From the NCBI RefSeq assembly GCF_021130785.1, contig NC_060208.1, positions 53,545,501 through 53,609,500 on the forward strand: a DNA stretch of 64,000 bases. Reading direction: 5' to 3'. The translations under genes and the position numbers were made by a program. Origin of the DNA: Homalodisca vitripennis (taxonomy: Eukaryota > Arthropoda > Insecta > Hemiptera > Cicadellidae). The first letter of the stretch is position 1. Every line of letters begins with the position of its first letter. The notes under the pieces are model-generated. The model saw only the letters and a program-made list of their open reading frames with translations, was not told the DNA's origin and did no database searches. Below, piece by piece: positions 27,025-37,626 of the stretch.

Positions 27025-27639
27025 CCAACACCTGCATGTTAAACTAGGCATTTGTTGTATCCACAATAAATCGTGGTGATTATTTTGTGACATTTGATGT
27101 TTACGTACGATAATTATTGCTGAAATCAGTTGATTCAGTACTTTGTACCAACACGTGCATGTTAAACTAGGCATTTGTTGTATCCACAATAAATCGTGGT
27201 GTTTATTTTGTGACATTTGATGTTTACATACGATAATTATTGGTGAAATCAGTTGATTCAGTACTTTGTACCAACACGTGCATGTTAAACTAGGCATTTG
27301 TTGTATCCACAATAAATCGTGGTGATTATTTTGTGACATTTGATGTTTACGTACGATAATTATTGGTGAAATCAGTTGATTCAGTACTTTGTACCAACAC
27401 CTGCATGTTAAACTAGGCATTTGTTGTATCCACAATAATTCGTGGTGTTTATTTTGTGACATTTGATGTTTACGTACGATAATTATTGCTGAAATCAGTT
27501 GATTCAGTACTTTGTACCAACACCTGCATGTTAAACTAGGCATTTGTTGTATCCACAATAAATCGTGGTGATTATTTTGTGACATTTGATGTTTACGTAC
27601 GATAATTATTGCTGAAATCAGTTGATTCAGTACTTTGTA
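27025..27639. repeat. 5 x 123-bp minisatellite
   Basis: Units start at 27025, 27148, 27271, 27394 and 27517, with a period of exactly 123 bp and about 97% identity. Variants alternate between units (ccaacacCtg/ccaacacGtg, gtgAttatt/gtgTttatt, attGct/attGgt). The period is divisible by three and one minus-strand frame has no stop, so a 209-codon open frame results (motif NQLISAIIIVRKHQMSQN repeated). Its lack of non-repeat sequence and of splice or start context argues against a real protein. Confidence 0.95.
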
Positions 27640-28038
27640 CTTTGCTTGCAAAAAAGACTAATTAGATTTTATAAACAATCACAATACTCCTTCCTGTACT
27701 TTGTTTGAGAATATCAGTATTCAGAGAGATTAGGAGACGAAACTGTTTGTTAGGCAACAGACCAATCCATCAGATGTGCTGACTGCAGCGTTATCTCAGA
27801 GGCTGTCAGTCGTCTAAATCTGTCTGAGATATCTACAGGAGACAGAGCAAGTGTTGACTCTTCACTTAGAAAACAGATAAACACGTGTAGAATAACTTAA
27901 CTATATAACAGTATGCTGGTATAATACATTACTGTCATACATATTTTATAGCCATAGATTCATTAAATTGTTGTGCACCACTAAGAATTCAACAAATATA
28001 CGACTGTTGGCTGAGTTTTAGCGAAGCTTATAACTCGT

Positions 28039-28180
28039 GGCCATGGAAAAATCTCATTTCTATCTGTCTGTCCAGACGATATCTCGAAAACGAAGTGGCC
28101 TATAGATTTGAAATAGTGAATGGAGCTTTGTTTATATATGAGCAAAGATGGTTGGACGACAGTACATGTCACCCCATGGG
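28039..28180. repeat. interspersed repeat, copy 1
   Basis: This segment contains atctcgaaaacgaagtggcc followed by tatagatttgaaat, and shares blocks and order with about 28530-28660 (gaatgaaatggcc, then ttatagatttgaaat). The two are diverged copies of one interspersed repeat. Boundaries are uncertain. Confidence 0.45.
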
Positions 28181-28529
28181 AATTGGCTGAGCACAGATTA
28201 AGGATAAATGTTTAATTCTTTCTCTGTACTGTTGGCGAATATTTTTATGATGGTCTGATATGGGTACCACTTAGGAATGAGTAAATTTGTAAACAAACTG
28301 TGTACAATCATATGACATTTTAACAAGTGACACTTTAATTCACAGATTAAAAAGCAAATATAACACAATAGTCATGTTAAAAGTCAGTGAGAATATTTTA
28401 TTTCAGTCCACTCATGGTTGTGGTACTCTTATTAGCTTAACGGAACTTTAATTATTTGAACACTGTTGTAAAATTAAACTTACTGAAACATGTGAATGTA
28501 TCATGTGGCAAGATGTCTCGAGATTCTTA

Positions 28530-28660
28530 TGGTGCATATCCAACCACAGAATTTGGCTGAGCCTCTCTGAAGTCTATTTCTTTTCTTTATGCCTGTCTAT
28601 TTTTCTCCAGGACATCTAACGAATGAAATGGCCTTATAGATTTGAAATTTTACGTGCAAT
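28530..28660. repeat. interspersed repeat, copy 2
   Basis: This is a diverged copy of the segment at 28039-28180, in the same orientation. It lies about 90 bp upstream of exon c without overlapping its acceptor. Confidence 0.4.
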
Positions 28661-28749
28661 TTTAGTGATGCCTTTTACACGACACATGGTGTGGTGTATT
28701 CTTACCTTGTATTACTGAGTATGTATTGACTGAGTGTGTTCTGTTTCAG

Positions 28750-28839
28750 TACACTCAGGTCCAGGGGACAACCAAGTCAGCCATGTACTACCACCACCAA
28801 CTCTCTCTGCAGGAGGATCAGGGAATCGACATGACTCAG
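28750..28839 (+). CDS. ckn: caskin exon c
   Basis: The acceptor is tgttctgtttcag and the donor CAG|gtacac. The exon is exactly 90 nt, phase 0 to 0, encoding 30 residues: YTQVQGTTKSAMYYHHQL, then an acidic stretch ending GIDMTQ. It reads directly from exon b (GPQ|YTQ) and into exon d (MTQ|SPG) without a frame change. Confidence 0.82.
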
Positions 28840-30857
28840 GTACACCTTGAAATATTTGTCTTGTGTTATACCATACATTACCATGGAGTGAAACATCACA
28901 CCTTGAAACCTTGAGTCATTAATTAATTGTGTTTAAATCTAAATATCTATGTTATTAAAAGAATGTATTGATTTTTGTTCTGTGCTTTTAGGTATGTAAA
29001 ATTCATCATCATTTTATATTCATATTCAACATTATCAATTCCAAGCTTGTATACTTTAGAAGTTCCATTTATGGATTTGAAATGTCATAGGGTTTTATCC
29101 CACTGGCTTCCAAAGTTCCAGTGTTAATCCAATTACAGTATTTCTGTTTAGTTTAAAACAGTTGCTATGTTGCTCAGGGAGTTAATATCAATTCGAGTTG
29201 GTTAGAACTTGAATCAGCTGATTGGTTATAACATCTTTTATGACAAATAGACAAATATGATATGGTGTAAAAAATTTATACTTGTAATAAATTTAATAAA
29301 TGATAGGAAAAAATAATTTAGCAGTGAACATAAATAAAACAGATATGAAATGCAAGCCATGAAACAACAATAAATAGTGCAATGAAAAAAATATATAAAG
29401 ATACAAAATACTTTATTTAGAAATATATTTATATACTCCTTTAAATTGTAAAAATTGTTCACAAAATAGCTCTTAAATTAATTTTAATGATTACAGTATT
29501 TTGTGTCTTAGGTTTGTCACATATGGTTTAATGTAGTGGATAGTTCAGTTTTGTTTGCTATGGTCTTCTTATCGTTATTATTTAAACAGATCTATGTATT
29601 AAATCTAGAGGGAAGAGGGATATGATCACAATGAGTTCATCAGCAATTTCGACAACTTTAAAGGTGAACTACTCAGCAAAATAAATAAATATATGAGAGT
29701 AGGTTTATATTAATTTTTTTGGTAATGAACTAGAGGAAAATGATACACATTAATTATTTTATCTATCAGATATTTTTATTTTTCACATTGGTTTATTTTG
29801 TTAAATCTTCTGAAACTTTTGGTTTGTTTGTTTGTTATTTTAATATAACTTATTATGGATTTGAATGTTCATCTTTTGACATTTGCAGTGTCCAACTTTA
29901 TTATGTTTGCATAAGTTCCCACCAGTGCCTTCAATCTTTTTATATTCAGTTTTCCAGTGCTCTTCAACAAATAAATAATCGTTTTAGAGTTAAAAAGGCA
30001 CTTTCTTCATAGAAAATAGTTGTATAATACTATGCAATAGCCTAAAGAAAAATAAATAGTAAATATATGTATACAATTTTACCACTACCATACAATTTTA
30101 AATGTGGTTTGTCTCAACCATAGCTGCCATTCTCTCCCTTGTAAATGAACATTATCATAAACTAACCCAAATCCTGCAGCAGTTCTGGTCGGCAAAGTGA
30201 CTGATTATAATACCTTACCATCTCAAAGTGTTTTATCACAAGTGTCCCTTTGCTACAAGCACAGGATCTAATACAACATTTATCCAGGAGCAACATAACA
30301 TAAGACAGTCTATGTTGACCTTACTGGCAAACACAGACTATAAAGGTAATCCACAAAATTTGTACAAAATCTGGAATGTCCTAAATTAATTCAACCTTAG
30401 TTTATTTGAAAATCTATATGAGAAAACTCTTCTGTTCCATAAAATAGTCTATATTAGTGGTTTTAATAATAATTTCATGAATCATAATTAATAGTTTTAA
30501 TTTATAATTTATATATATATATAGCATAAACTACAATACAAAATTAAAAGCATAACTGTTAAATGGATTTAGATTTCATTGATTAAATGCAAAATAAAAA
30601 ATTGAATATTTTTTATTGATAAAACTGGTACTAAATCTATTGTTGTATACCATTTATGTTAATTTTATTAATGGAATTTGGATTCTAAGGTTTTAATGCT
30701 TTTGAAACCCCAGAATAATTTAAAGACTATTGTTCTTTATGATGGAATTACCTATATTGAGAAACATTCTGACTAACAGAAGAGTTGCATTTGATTTATC
30801 AAAATCCTTCTCCACAGTGCTGTGACTCTGCTGTGACTAACCTTGTGACTGTTTTAG
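28840..30857 (+). other. caskin intron c-d
   Basis: A 2.0-kb intron containing the candidate cassette exon at 29609. The remainder is AT-rich with nothing recognisable. Confidence 0.7.
29609..29698 (+). CDS. ckn: candidate cassette exon between exons c and d
   Basis: From an acceptor aaatctag the frame reads EEGYDHNEFISNFDNFK, with codon-like third positions. The nearest donor (AAAG|gtgaac, after 29663) gives 55 nt and would break the frame of exon d. A second donor (AGA|gtaggt, after 29698) gives 90 nt, phase 0 to 0, which would insert 30 residues. Exons c and d also join cleanly without it, so it would be a cassette exon or noise. Confidence 0.33.
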
Positions 30858-31049
30858 AGTCCTGGTCGTGATAGTCCTGGTTCCTCAGGATCTGGATCAC
30901 GTCACTCCACTGCCTCCCTGGATTCTGGACGGGCCAGTGGGTGTCATCTGGGGCCGCCACATCCCCGCTGCTCCCTTAGCTCTTCTTCGGTAGGGTCAGA
31001 CCACTCTGCCCCTGCCAGGGTCGAAAGGCTACTGCTGCAAGGTGTACCG
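30858..31049 (+). CDS. ckn: caskin exon d (Ser/Gly-rich segment before SAM1)
   Basis: The acceptor is gactgttttag and the donor CCG|gtgagt. The 192-nt exon is phase 0 to 0 and encodes 64 residues. It opens SPGRDSPGSSGSGSRHSTAS, continues LDSGRASG, and ends in a hydrophobic ERLLLQGVP that leads into SAM1. Clusters of Ser-Pro and Arg-x-x-Ser are potential phosphorylation sites (inference). The STASLDSGRAS block is, to my recollection, conserved in Caskins just before the SAM domains. Confidence 0.88.
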
Positions 31050-31681
31050 GTGAGTCTTGCACAACCCAAATTATGTTGGAATGTTCTTTTAACTTATAAG
31101 AATTCATATATCAATTTTAAAGACTTGTACAGTAGTTGCTAATTGTTAGTAGTTGAACAACATGAAGTCAAGGATTACTATCAAACTATCAAGGATTGGC
31201 AAATTTGTTATGAGAGATTTTGAGCTTATTTCTAGCGAAATGTATAAATGAATAGCAATCCATTATCCATAGTAAAATGTTTAGAATCTACAAATCTAGG
31301 GCTTACATAAGTTTCATGTTTCAAATGTATGCACTTTTTTGCTTCATAGAACAGTAGAATTATAATTAATGGTGTTACATATAAATGTTGTCTGTAGGAT
31401 CATTTCCTTTAAGTGTACATGATGAGCACACATGAGTAAATTTGTGGCATTTAAAAATTAACTAAAATCTTTTTTAAATTTAGTTTTTGGTCAAACTGGT
31501 CTAGTCAAAATTATGACGAGATCAAAGTAGCACTTGAGTGCAGTAACATTGCCTATAAAAAACACACACATATTTTCCTTTATTTGTCCATAAGAAAAAG
31601 TTACCACATTAATAAATGTCATGACTATCAGTTTAGCATTGTTTGATTAAAGATTGCTCTTCACAGTGCGATCCAAATATC

Positions 31682-31938
31682 TCAAGATAGTATTATTGTT
31701 TTATCAATGTTATGATATGGTGTAAATTGGGAAACTTATAAGTCAATGTTAGTTTGTGTCATAGAAGAATAGAAGACCTGGCTAGATTTTCTTTTAAATA
31801 AAGTGTATTTACCGGGAATATTTCAAGATAGCATTATTGTTTGGTCAATTTTATGATTTGGTGTAAATTGGGAAACTTATAAGTTAAAGTTGGTTTGTGT
31901 CAAAGAAGAATAGCTGATCTGGCTAGACTTTCTTTTAA
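31682..31938. repeat. 141-bp tandem duplication; second copy split by piggyBac
   Basis: Copy A (about 31682-31822) and copy B (31823-31938, continuing at 34259 after the piggyBac) are offset by exactly 141 bp and about 87% identical, sharing tgtaaattgggaaacttata. Copy A keeps an intact TTAA at 31794-31797 flanked by ggctagattttct and ataaagtgtattta. Copy B reads ggctagactttct up to the left TTAA and resumes ataaagtttattta after the right TTAA. Copy A is thus a preserved empty site. Confidence 0.9.
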
Positions 31939-34258
31939 CACATTCACTGCTGCCAGAAAATACGTAAAATACAAGCCCATGCTGAAAATATTTTTTTTTT
32001 AGGTTTTACTTACCATTATTATGTGGAGACTTCATATGCACCATCAATGATGTGTATATGTCCATATATACATATATACAGCAACAATATAGTAGCGGCA
32101 CCGGAAGGTGCCGGCCGCACTCGGCAGGTCAGATGCCATTGGACACCCGACGGTGTCAGTCGCGTCCGTCACTTTCCACGCACAACACTTTTCACTGTTC
32201 AAATTGTTTACAGTATTCATTCATTTGTAACCGTCATACACACAATTATATACAATATTTACAATATTTCCACTTTTTCCTGCCTCATTTTCTTTCCTAC
32301 TCATGATACTTGTCGAAGCATCTCAGTGCACATAGGCCAGGTTCGCCAGGGCACTGGGCACAAAAGAAAAGGGTCATGGTTCTTTTCTTTGTCTTTGAGC
32401 ATTCTCTGCATCGTTTTCCTCTTCATCCTTTCTCCTGTGTTGTCAGGTGTGTCCATTTTTGACAATACGTGTCTGACAGTTGTTTGTTGTCTAGGCCGGA
32501 GTGGAGGTGTGATTGCGTTTGCTGCAGGCAAAAGCATGTTGATGATGGACAATCTAAAGTGGTACAGCGATTCTTTTCCTTGGGTTGGTTTGTAAATAAA
32601 GTTTGAAGGAGTTCACCAACAACGTCTGAAGGAAATGGACGAGATCTTTTTGTACCAGCGAATTGATTTGTGTTCGATGGAGGCATAATAGCTCATAAGC
32701 TGATCATTTCGGTCCACACCCTTCATATGGGCGTTGTACTGTATTATGGGCAGAGGCTTTTGGCGAGGTTGGTTATACCTATTCATTGAGATTGCCCAAT
32801 CATTCTCAAACTCTGTGGATAGGTACAACACCTGACCTGACGCTTGTCGCACCATTTTGCTATCAAAAACACCATTGGCGTACCGTTCTGCCTTTTCTCC
32901 TCTGGCAAGACGAGCTGTCTTGAGATCTAGCGGAACATTGCTTTCGGGTCTGAGCGCATTGTTGCCGGTGCAGTAGGTTTTCTCACTCAGTAACTCGGTT
33001 GCAAGGGGGTAACTGATATAATAATTATCCATATACAATGAATGGCCCACCCCAAGCATTCCCCTCATCAAATACTTGACTACTTTGCTAGCATGACCTT
33101 TTCCTCCAAGTTTCACCTCCCTTCCCAGAATACACAGTGAAACTTACACAAAGTCCATCCGGTTTCACATAACGAGTAAATCCTTGATACCATATTTATG
33201 GCGCTTTCCTTGAATGTATTGTCGAAAGTGCAGACGTCCTCTCCATAGCACCATTCCTTCATCAATCGACAACTCTCGACTTTGGGTAGTAGATGGTTTT
33301 CATCTTTTGATTGAAATAGTCAATCAAAAGCCTGACTTTGTAGAGGCGATCATCAGGTACAGTCTCTTCGTCACTTTCATAAAAATTTAAACATCTTAGG
33401 ATCAGGAGAAATCTGTCTCTGCTCATTTTGGGATCTCACGAATCCAAAATTAAACCATACGATCAGTTTTCCAGTAATCGTTTAGACGATTGATTTTTTA
33501 CAGTTCCCATGTGAAAGATTAGCCCGAAAAATTTTTTCAGTTCAGCCACTGTCAGTTCCTGCCAATTATTTATTCTTGATTTTATTTTGAGGTTAGGGGA
33601 AAATAATATTTCCCAGGCATTTTTGTTAGTGGCAGACACAATTTTTTCCAACAAGGTATCATCAAGTAGTAAAAAAAACCAATCGATAGGATCGTTTGTT
33701 CCGGGGGCAGGTACAAGCAATTTGTTTTCTTTTGTGAAGGGAATTCTTCGCATACCTGCAGTACGAAGTGACCATATTGGGTCAGAAATCACTTGATCAG
33801 CTTCCTGGTCATCCGTGTCCTCATCCTCGATGTCCACAGGCGCCACCACATTGACAATAGGCGGCGCGTCAAGCTGGGCTTGGTCAATGTCACTCTCCGG
33901 GCCGGCAGACGCCACAGAATCGTCAGAACTACTTTCCACATCACTCTCACTCAAATAGTGTCTTATTTGGCTAGAACTAGGACCATCCATTGTTCACAAC
34001 GAAGTTCACACAGCCCCCTACAAACTATAACAATACACCAAACACACAGATTAGCCGATGAACTCAACCCGAACCACGTGGAACAACAAACAAGGGTACT
34101 CTACACGCGGCGCGAAATATACCTTCCTCACGCAGAAGCTGAAACAGCACTGACGTTGTGAAATCTAGAAGGTGGCGTGACACCGTCCGGTGCCGAAACG
34201 CACCCGAGGACACCCGAAGCGCGGCACCGTGCGGTGCCAGCCGCATTCAATGTGTTAA
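31935..34258 (-). mobile_element. piggyBac-family transposon (decayed, ends intact)
   Basis: The 2324-bp element is bounded by TTAA at 31935-31938 and 34255-34258. Terminal inverted repeats read TTAACACATTCACTGC (left) and TTAACACATTGAATGC (right, complement). Palindromic GGCACC..GGTGCC hairpins sit inside both ends (about 32097-32120 and 34221-34244). The transposase is on the minus strand. The TTAA duplication, the DDD-type transposase with a Cys-rich C-terminus, and the ends all fit piggyBac. Orientation is opposite to caskin. Confidence 0.95.
32297..33990 (-). pseudogene. piggyBac transposase, frame-broken
   Basis: It starts at the ATG at 33988-33990 with a Ser/Asp/Glu-rich N-terminus (MDGPSSSQIRHYLSES) and reads to a stop at 33463-33465 after VAELKKFFGLIFHMGTVKN. 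The frame then shifts: a piece with MSRDRFLLILRCLNFYESDE (about 33430-33265), a piece with the first catalytic Asp (LSIDEGMVLWRGRL), then 33116-32613 with MDNYY (second Asp) and MKGVDRNDQ (third Asp). A last piece ends at the TAG at 32297-32299 with the Cys/His zinc-binding tail (CRECSKT..CAQCPGEPGLC..CFDKYHE). At least four frame breaks rule out a working protein, yet all three acidic positions and the tail are recognisable, so decay is moderately recent. Confidence 0.93.
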
Positions 34259-34494
34259 ATAAAGTTTATTTACTAGGAAGAATACCTGCAAAAGTAAGAA
34301 CTTCTTGATTTATGAACAAACTCCTTGATTACTTTCCTCTGTAATAAGTAATTATAGGTGGATCAGTTGAAGAACAATTTAGTTTTAGACATTTTTAACA
34401 TATCTCAGCCAAGTATCTGTAACAGTAAAATTTGATTTTATCAATTATTCTGTACTCTGTAGTATTTATCTTAATCCTTCTCTCACTGAAACAG

Positions 34495-34707
34495 GACCAG
34501 GATGTGCTGCATGCTTGGCTGATGGACATTCATTTCGAGGAGTATTTTCCCTTGTTCATCTCTGCTGGCTACGACATGTACACCATCTCCAGAATGACCC
34601 CTGAAGATCTCACTGCCATCGGCATCAAGAAGCCCAATCATCGGAAGAAGCTGAAGGCAGAGATAGCACAACTTAACATTAGCGATGGGCTGCCTGACTA
34701 TATTCCT
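34495..34707 (+). CDS. ckn: caskin exon e: SAM domain 1
   Basis: The acceptor is tctcactgaaacag and the donor CCT|gtaagt. The exon is 213 nt (71 codons), phase 0 to 0, and carries a complete SAM domain. Visible landmarks are helix 1 (VLHAWLMDIHFEEYFPLF), the AGYDMYTISRMTPEDLTAIG core, and the basic C-terminal helix (PNHRKKLKAEIAQL), then a short linker ending LPDYIP. SAM1 and SAM2 of Caskin pack in tandem and can polymerise (known for the family). The exon lies just 3' of the piggyBac element. Confidence 0.95.
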
Positions 34708-37463
34708 GTAAGTCCAGCGTAATATGCCAAATGGGGGGCCGAATTGAGGATATAACAAAAATATCATTAATATAAAATAAACCAAACAAGTCTTTAAATT
34801 ATTCTGTTGAATAAATTTCAAATTCTTTGCCTCATTTATTTAATTATTTTGTTTCAAGCCACTAAGATTCATTATTATTCAAATTTTAGTTTAATTAGCA
34901 TTAAAATATCACACATGTTTAACCTCATGTTGATTAAATATAGTTTAATATGTTTTGCCACTTTTACTCAACACATTGTTGCATTGTTCTCATGCGTATT
35001 ATTACCAATTTTCTCTTCTCATGTTCATTTTCTTTGGTTCCTAATTGTATTGATCTTTGAGAGGTTTGGTAGCAACAATGTGGAGTGCTGTACAATCTTA
35101 TATACACTTTTCAGTGGGATTTGCACAGAATGATCTAAGATAGGAAATCACCAATTTAGATTACCATTGCCATTTCTAAGTATTAGGTAGTACTTTCTCT
35201 TGAGTTTCCCCACTATTTGGGAAAAATTCCCTTGTTAAAGTAAAAGTCTCAGATTATATCAGCTCTTTACAACTAGTCACAATTCTTCTATTGTCAATTG
35301 TCTTTCTTTTATTTGCGTTCATCTGATCACAGCTCTCTTTCATGCATACATGTACAATATCTAGTCACAACTTTTTTATCATCATACTTTTCTTTCATGC
35401 ATATGCCTAGATTTGGTCAAAACTTACCATACAATGCTCTTTCTGGCCCATGCATAAATATCGCCAAGGTTAGAACAAAACTATATGTACGATCTGGATT
35501 AGACTTAATAAATTTTATGTCTAAAATACATTTAAAATTGAAATTATAACTAAATGTCGAGAAATTTTAAGTTCCTACTAGTTCAAAAATTACCTAAACC
35601 AGTAATCAGTAGTGCATACATTAAATTACCTTACCAAATATGTCAAACTTAATTTAGGTATCTTAACTCTTCCTATGCGTATTATGGGAAATCCCATACG
35701 TTAAAGATGAATCCCACACGACTATGACGGCATATCTCGCTATTAAAGTTTTCATTCTCGCTAACTGTAGTTCATAAAACTGGTGGTAAAATGTTTTACA
35801 ATGTTAAATGAACATCAAATAATGATAAGCTCTACTCATAATTCTCTGCCACCTGATGTCAATCCAAAACTGGTTATTGTAGCAACCGAACGACATTTTT
35901 GCCTATGCTGGCACATTTGGCAGCTTTTTCTGTATGGGGAGGATGACAGTACAATTCTTTAGATCTGCGCTCAAGCTCTGTTCCTATGTCGAATTGCGTG
36001 CTACTTGTTACATCTGAAAATTGTTTACAGTGACTGGAGGATGACTTTAATTGTAATTTAAATGTTGTGGTTTTTATCAGGTTTTTTCTGCTGTCAGTAA
36101 ATTGGAAAATGTTATGTTTTGTTATCTATACATTTATTTATTTATAAAAAATAACTTTTAAAATTACAAATATTCAATTATTATTTTATATTTCTTATAA
36201 CTTCAGAAATATTAATTAAAATTGTATGTTAACCAAATTCACATACATTTTTAAAAGCTTAATCACAGCATGCTAGGAGGAAATACAGAAATTTATATCC
36301 AGGCCTTAAAGAGATCAGAAAATTTTGAAGTTCTAACCAATCATGGTGATATTTTAAACTGATTCTTTTAAACTTTCTTTAGCACCATAGTGTATTGTAA
36401 CAATTTATATTCATATTTTAGTTTTCTTTGTGTGAATTTCTCATATGATTAGTCTTTAATGCAGTAAGAAAACGTGAGGTGAGAGGTTATGTTCTTTTTG
36501 ATACAGCCAATTAATTTTGTTGATGTTTGTAATCAAGTTTAAAGGTTAATGTTGAAATTCTTATTATATCATCAGTAACACATTCTATGATGATTGGTTG
36601 TTTTTTTACAGAGTCGCAGAAATGATAAACTGATAATTTATTTTATCTTTAAAAAATGTTATTGTATACAGTTTATATTATTTAACCTTAAAACCAATCT
36701 CCTTTACACGCTACAATATATACCAGAAATTTTGTAAGCATTTCTCCCATATGAAGTTTGTTACCATCCTGCCTTTTCACCTTCAGCGGGTTTTCAACAT
36801 CCTGCCAATGCCTTGTACTTTCCATGTTTACTTTCAGCCAGTCCTCTCCTCTACTTCTCTCAAACCCTCTTTTAGGCCTTCTTGTTTCCCTGTTTTCCTT
36901 TCTAAACTTTTGTGATCTTTATAGGCATTCCATGTTCAACCCTTAGACAATCAATCCTTTACACATAACAGTACGATCTAAGAAAACTATTTTCTTTTTA
37001 TCCTTTCTAACGTTACTCATTTTCTTTATTCTTCTTTGAGTGACTTTATTCCTTATCCTATGTTTTCAAGTCAATCTAGTGCTGGCTCCCTACATTATCT
37101 TACATGCTTGTAATCTGATTTGTTTTAACATTTAAGTTTTATATATTTGTTATATCTCAATGTCACATTCTTGTTCCTTGCTATACATTTTATTACTTTC
37201 ATAAAGCCTCTTTATTGTCTCACATGATCGTCATTCACTTCCTTATCAGTCTTACCACTGGAATTAATTGTTCAATATAAATGGAGTAAACCTAAGATTA
37301 TTATCCCGCCATATTTGGTACTGACAAAAAAAATCCTGAAAGCTGGTAGTTGGAACACAATCTGATTTAGTTTACAACTTCACATTTCCTTTCATTCCTT
37401 TTTCCCAGTTTCTTTAAATGATGATAATCCTAATTGTATCAAGTGGAACATCTCTTATTTTAG
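34708..37463 (+). other. caskin intron e-f, 5' part
   Basis: This 2.8-kb AT-rich stretch precedes the SAM2 exon array. No gene is visible. A TTAA-led segment at about 35661-35700 (ttaactcttcctatgcg with an internal short palindrome) resembles one end of a TTAA-type element, but no partner end was found. A pyrimidine-rich patch lies at 36740-37260. Confidence 0.6.
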
Positions 37464-37626
37464 GGTTCATAAATGAATGGTTTAGGCAACATGGGCTGGA
37501 GGAATAAGATGCTGCCAGGGTTTATTATACAGAACAAGATGCCACTTATCTGACCAGAAAAGATCTTAAGTACTTAGTAATGATCAAATTGAGTCATCAG
37601 AAGTTGTGGATATTGTGGTGTGGTAG
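37464..37626 (+). pseudogene. full-length decayed copy of the SAM2 exon
   Basis: A strong acceptor (catctcttattttag) is followed by sequence that in one frame reads NEWFRQHGLEE, a stop (TAA), DAARVYYTEQDATYLTRKDL, then KYLVMIKLSHQK. The functional exon reads DEWLRLLRLEEYGAA..STIQDVTQLTWEDLEDIGIVKLGHQK: T-QD-T-LT--DL----I-KL-HQK is shared in order. A one-base deletion near the start and the in-frame TAA disable it. It has the full helix-1 region that the 141-bp units lack, so it is an older and separate duplicate, possibly once an alternative SAM2 exon. Confidence 0.9.

Larger units (their letters stand above)
24365..28749 (+). other. caskin intron b-c
   Basis: A 4.4-kb intron holding a (GTG)n stretch at about 25797-25819, a 13-bp-arm palindrome at 26625-26651, the 123-bp minisatellite at 27025-27639, and two related repeat segments at about 28030-28180 and 28530-28660. 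No other coding signal was seen. Confidence 0.75.
31050..34494 (+). other. caskin intron d-e, carrying piggyBac
   Basis: A 3.4-kb intron, of which 2.3 kb is a piggyBac element inserted into a tandem duplication (both listed separately). Without the element it would be about 1.1 kb. Confidence 0.85.

Noticed and set aside
27022..27651. 209-codon minus-strand frame with a 41-residue repeat
   Set aside because: It is entirely the 123-bp minisatellite. Open by periodicity, not by coding constraint.
32023..32595. 190-codon + strand frame and neighbouring + frames at 32052, 33587 and 33793
   Set aside because: These are antisense shadows of the minus-strand piggyBac transposase and its subterminal sequence.
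34483..34821. 112-codon minus-strand frame over SAM1
   Set aside because: Antisense of the clearly coding SAM1 exon.
35661..35700. TTAA-led sequence resembling a second piggyBac-type end
   Set aside because: No matching inverted end or second TTAA with the same terminal sequence was found nearby.
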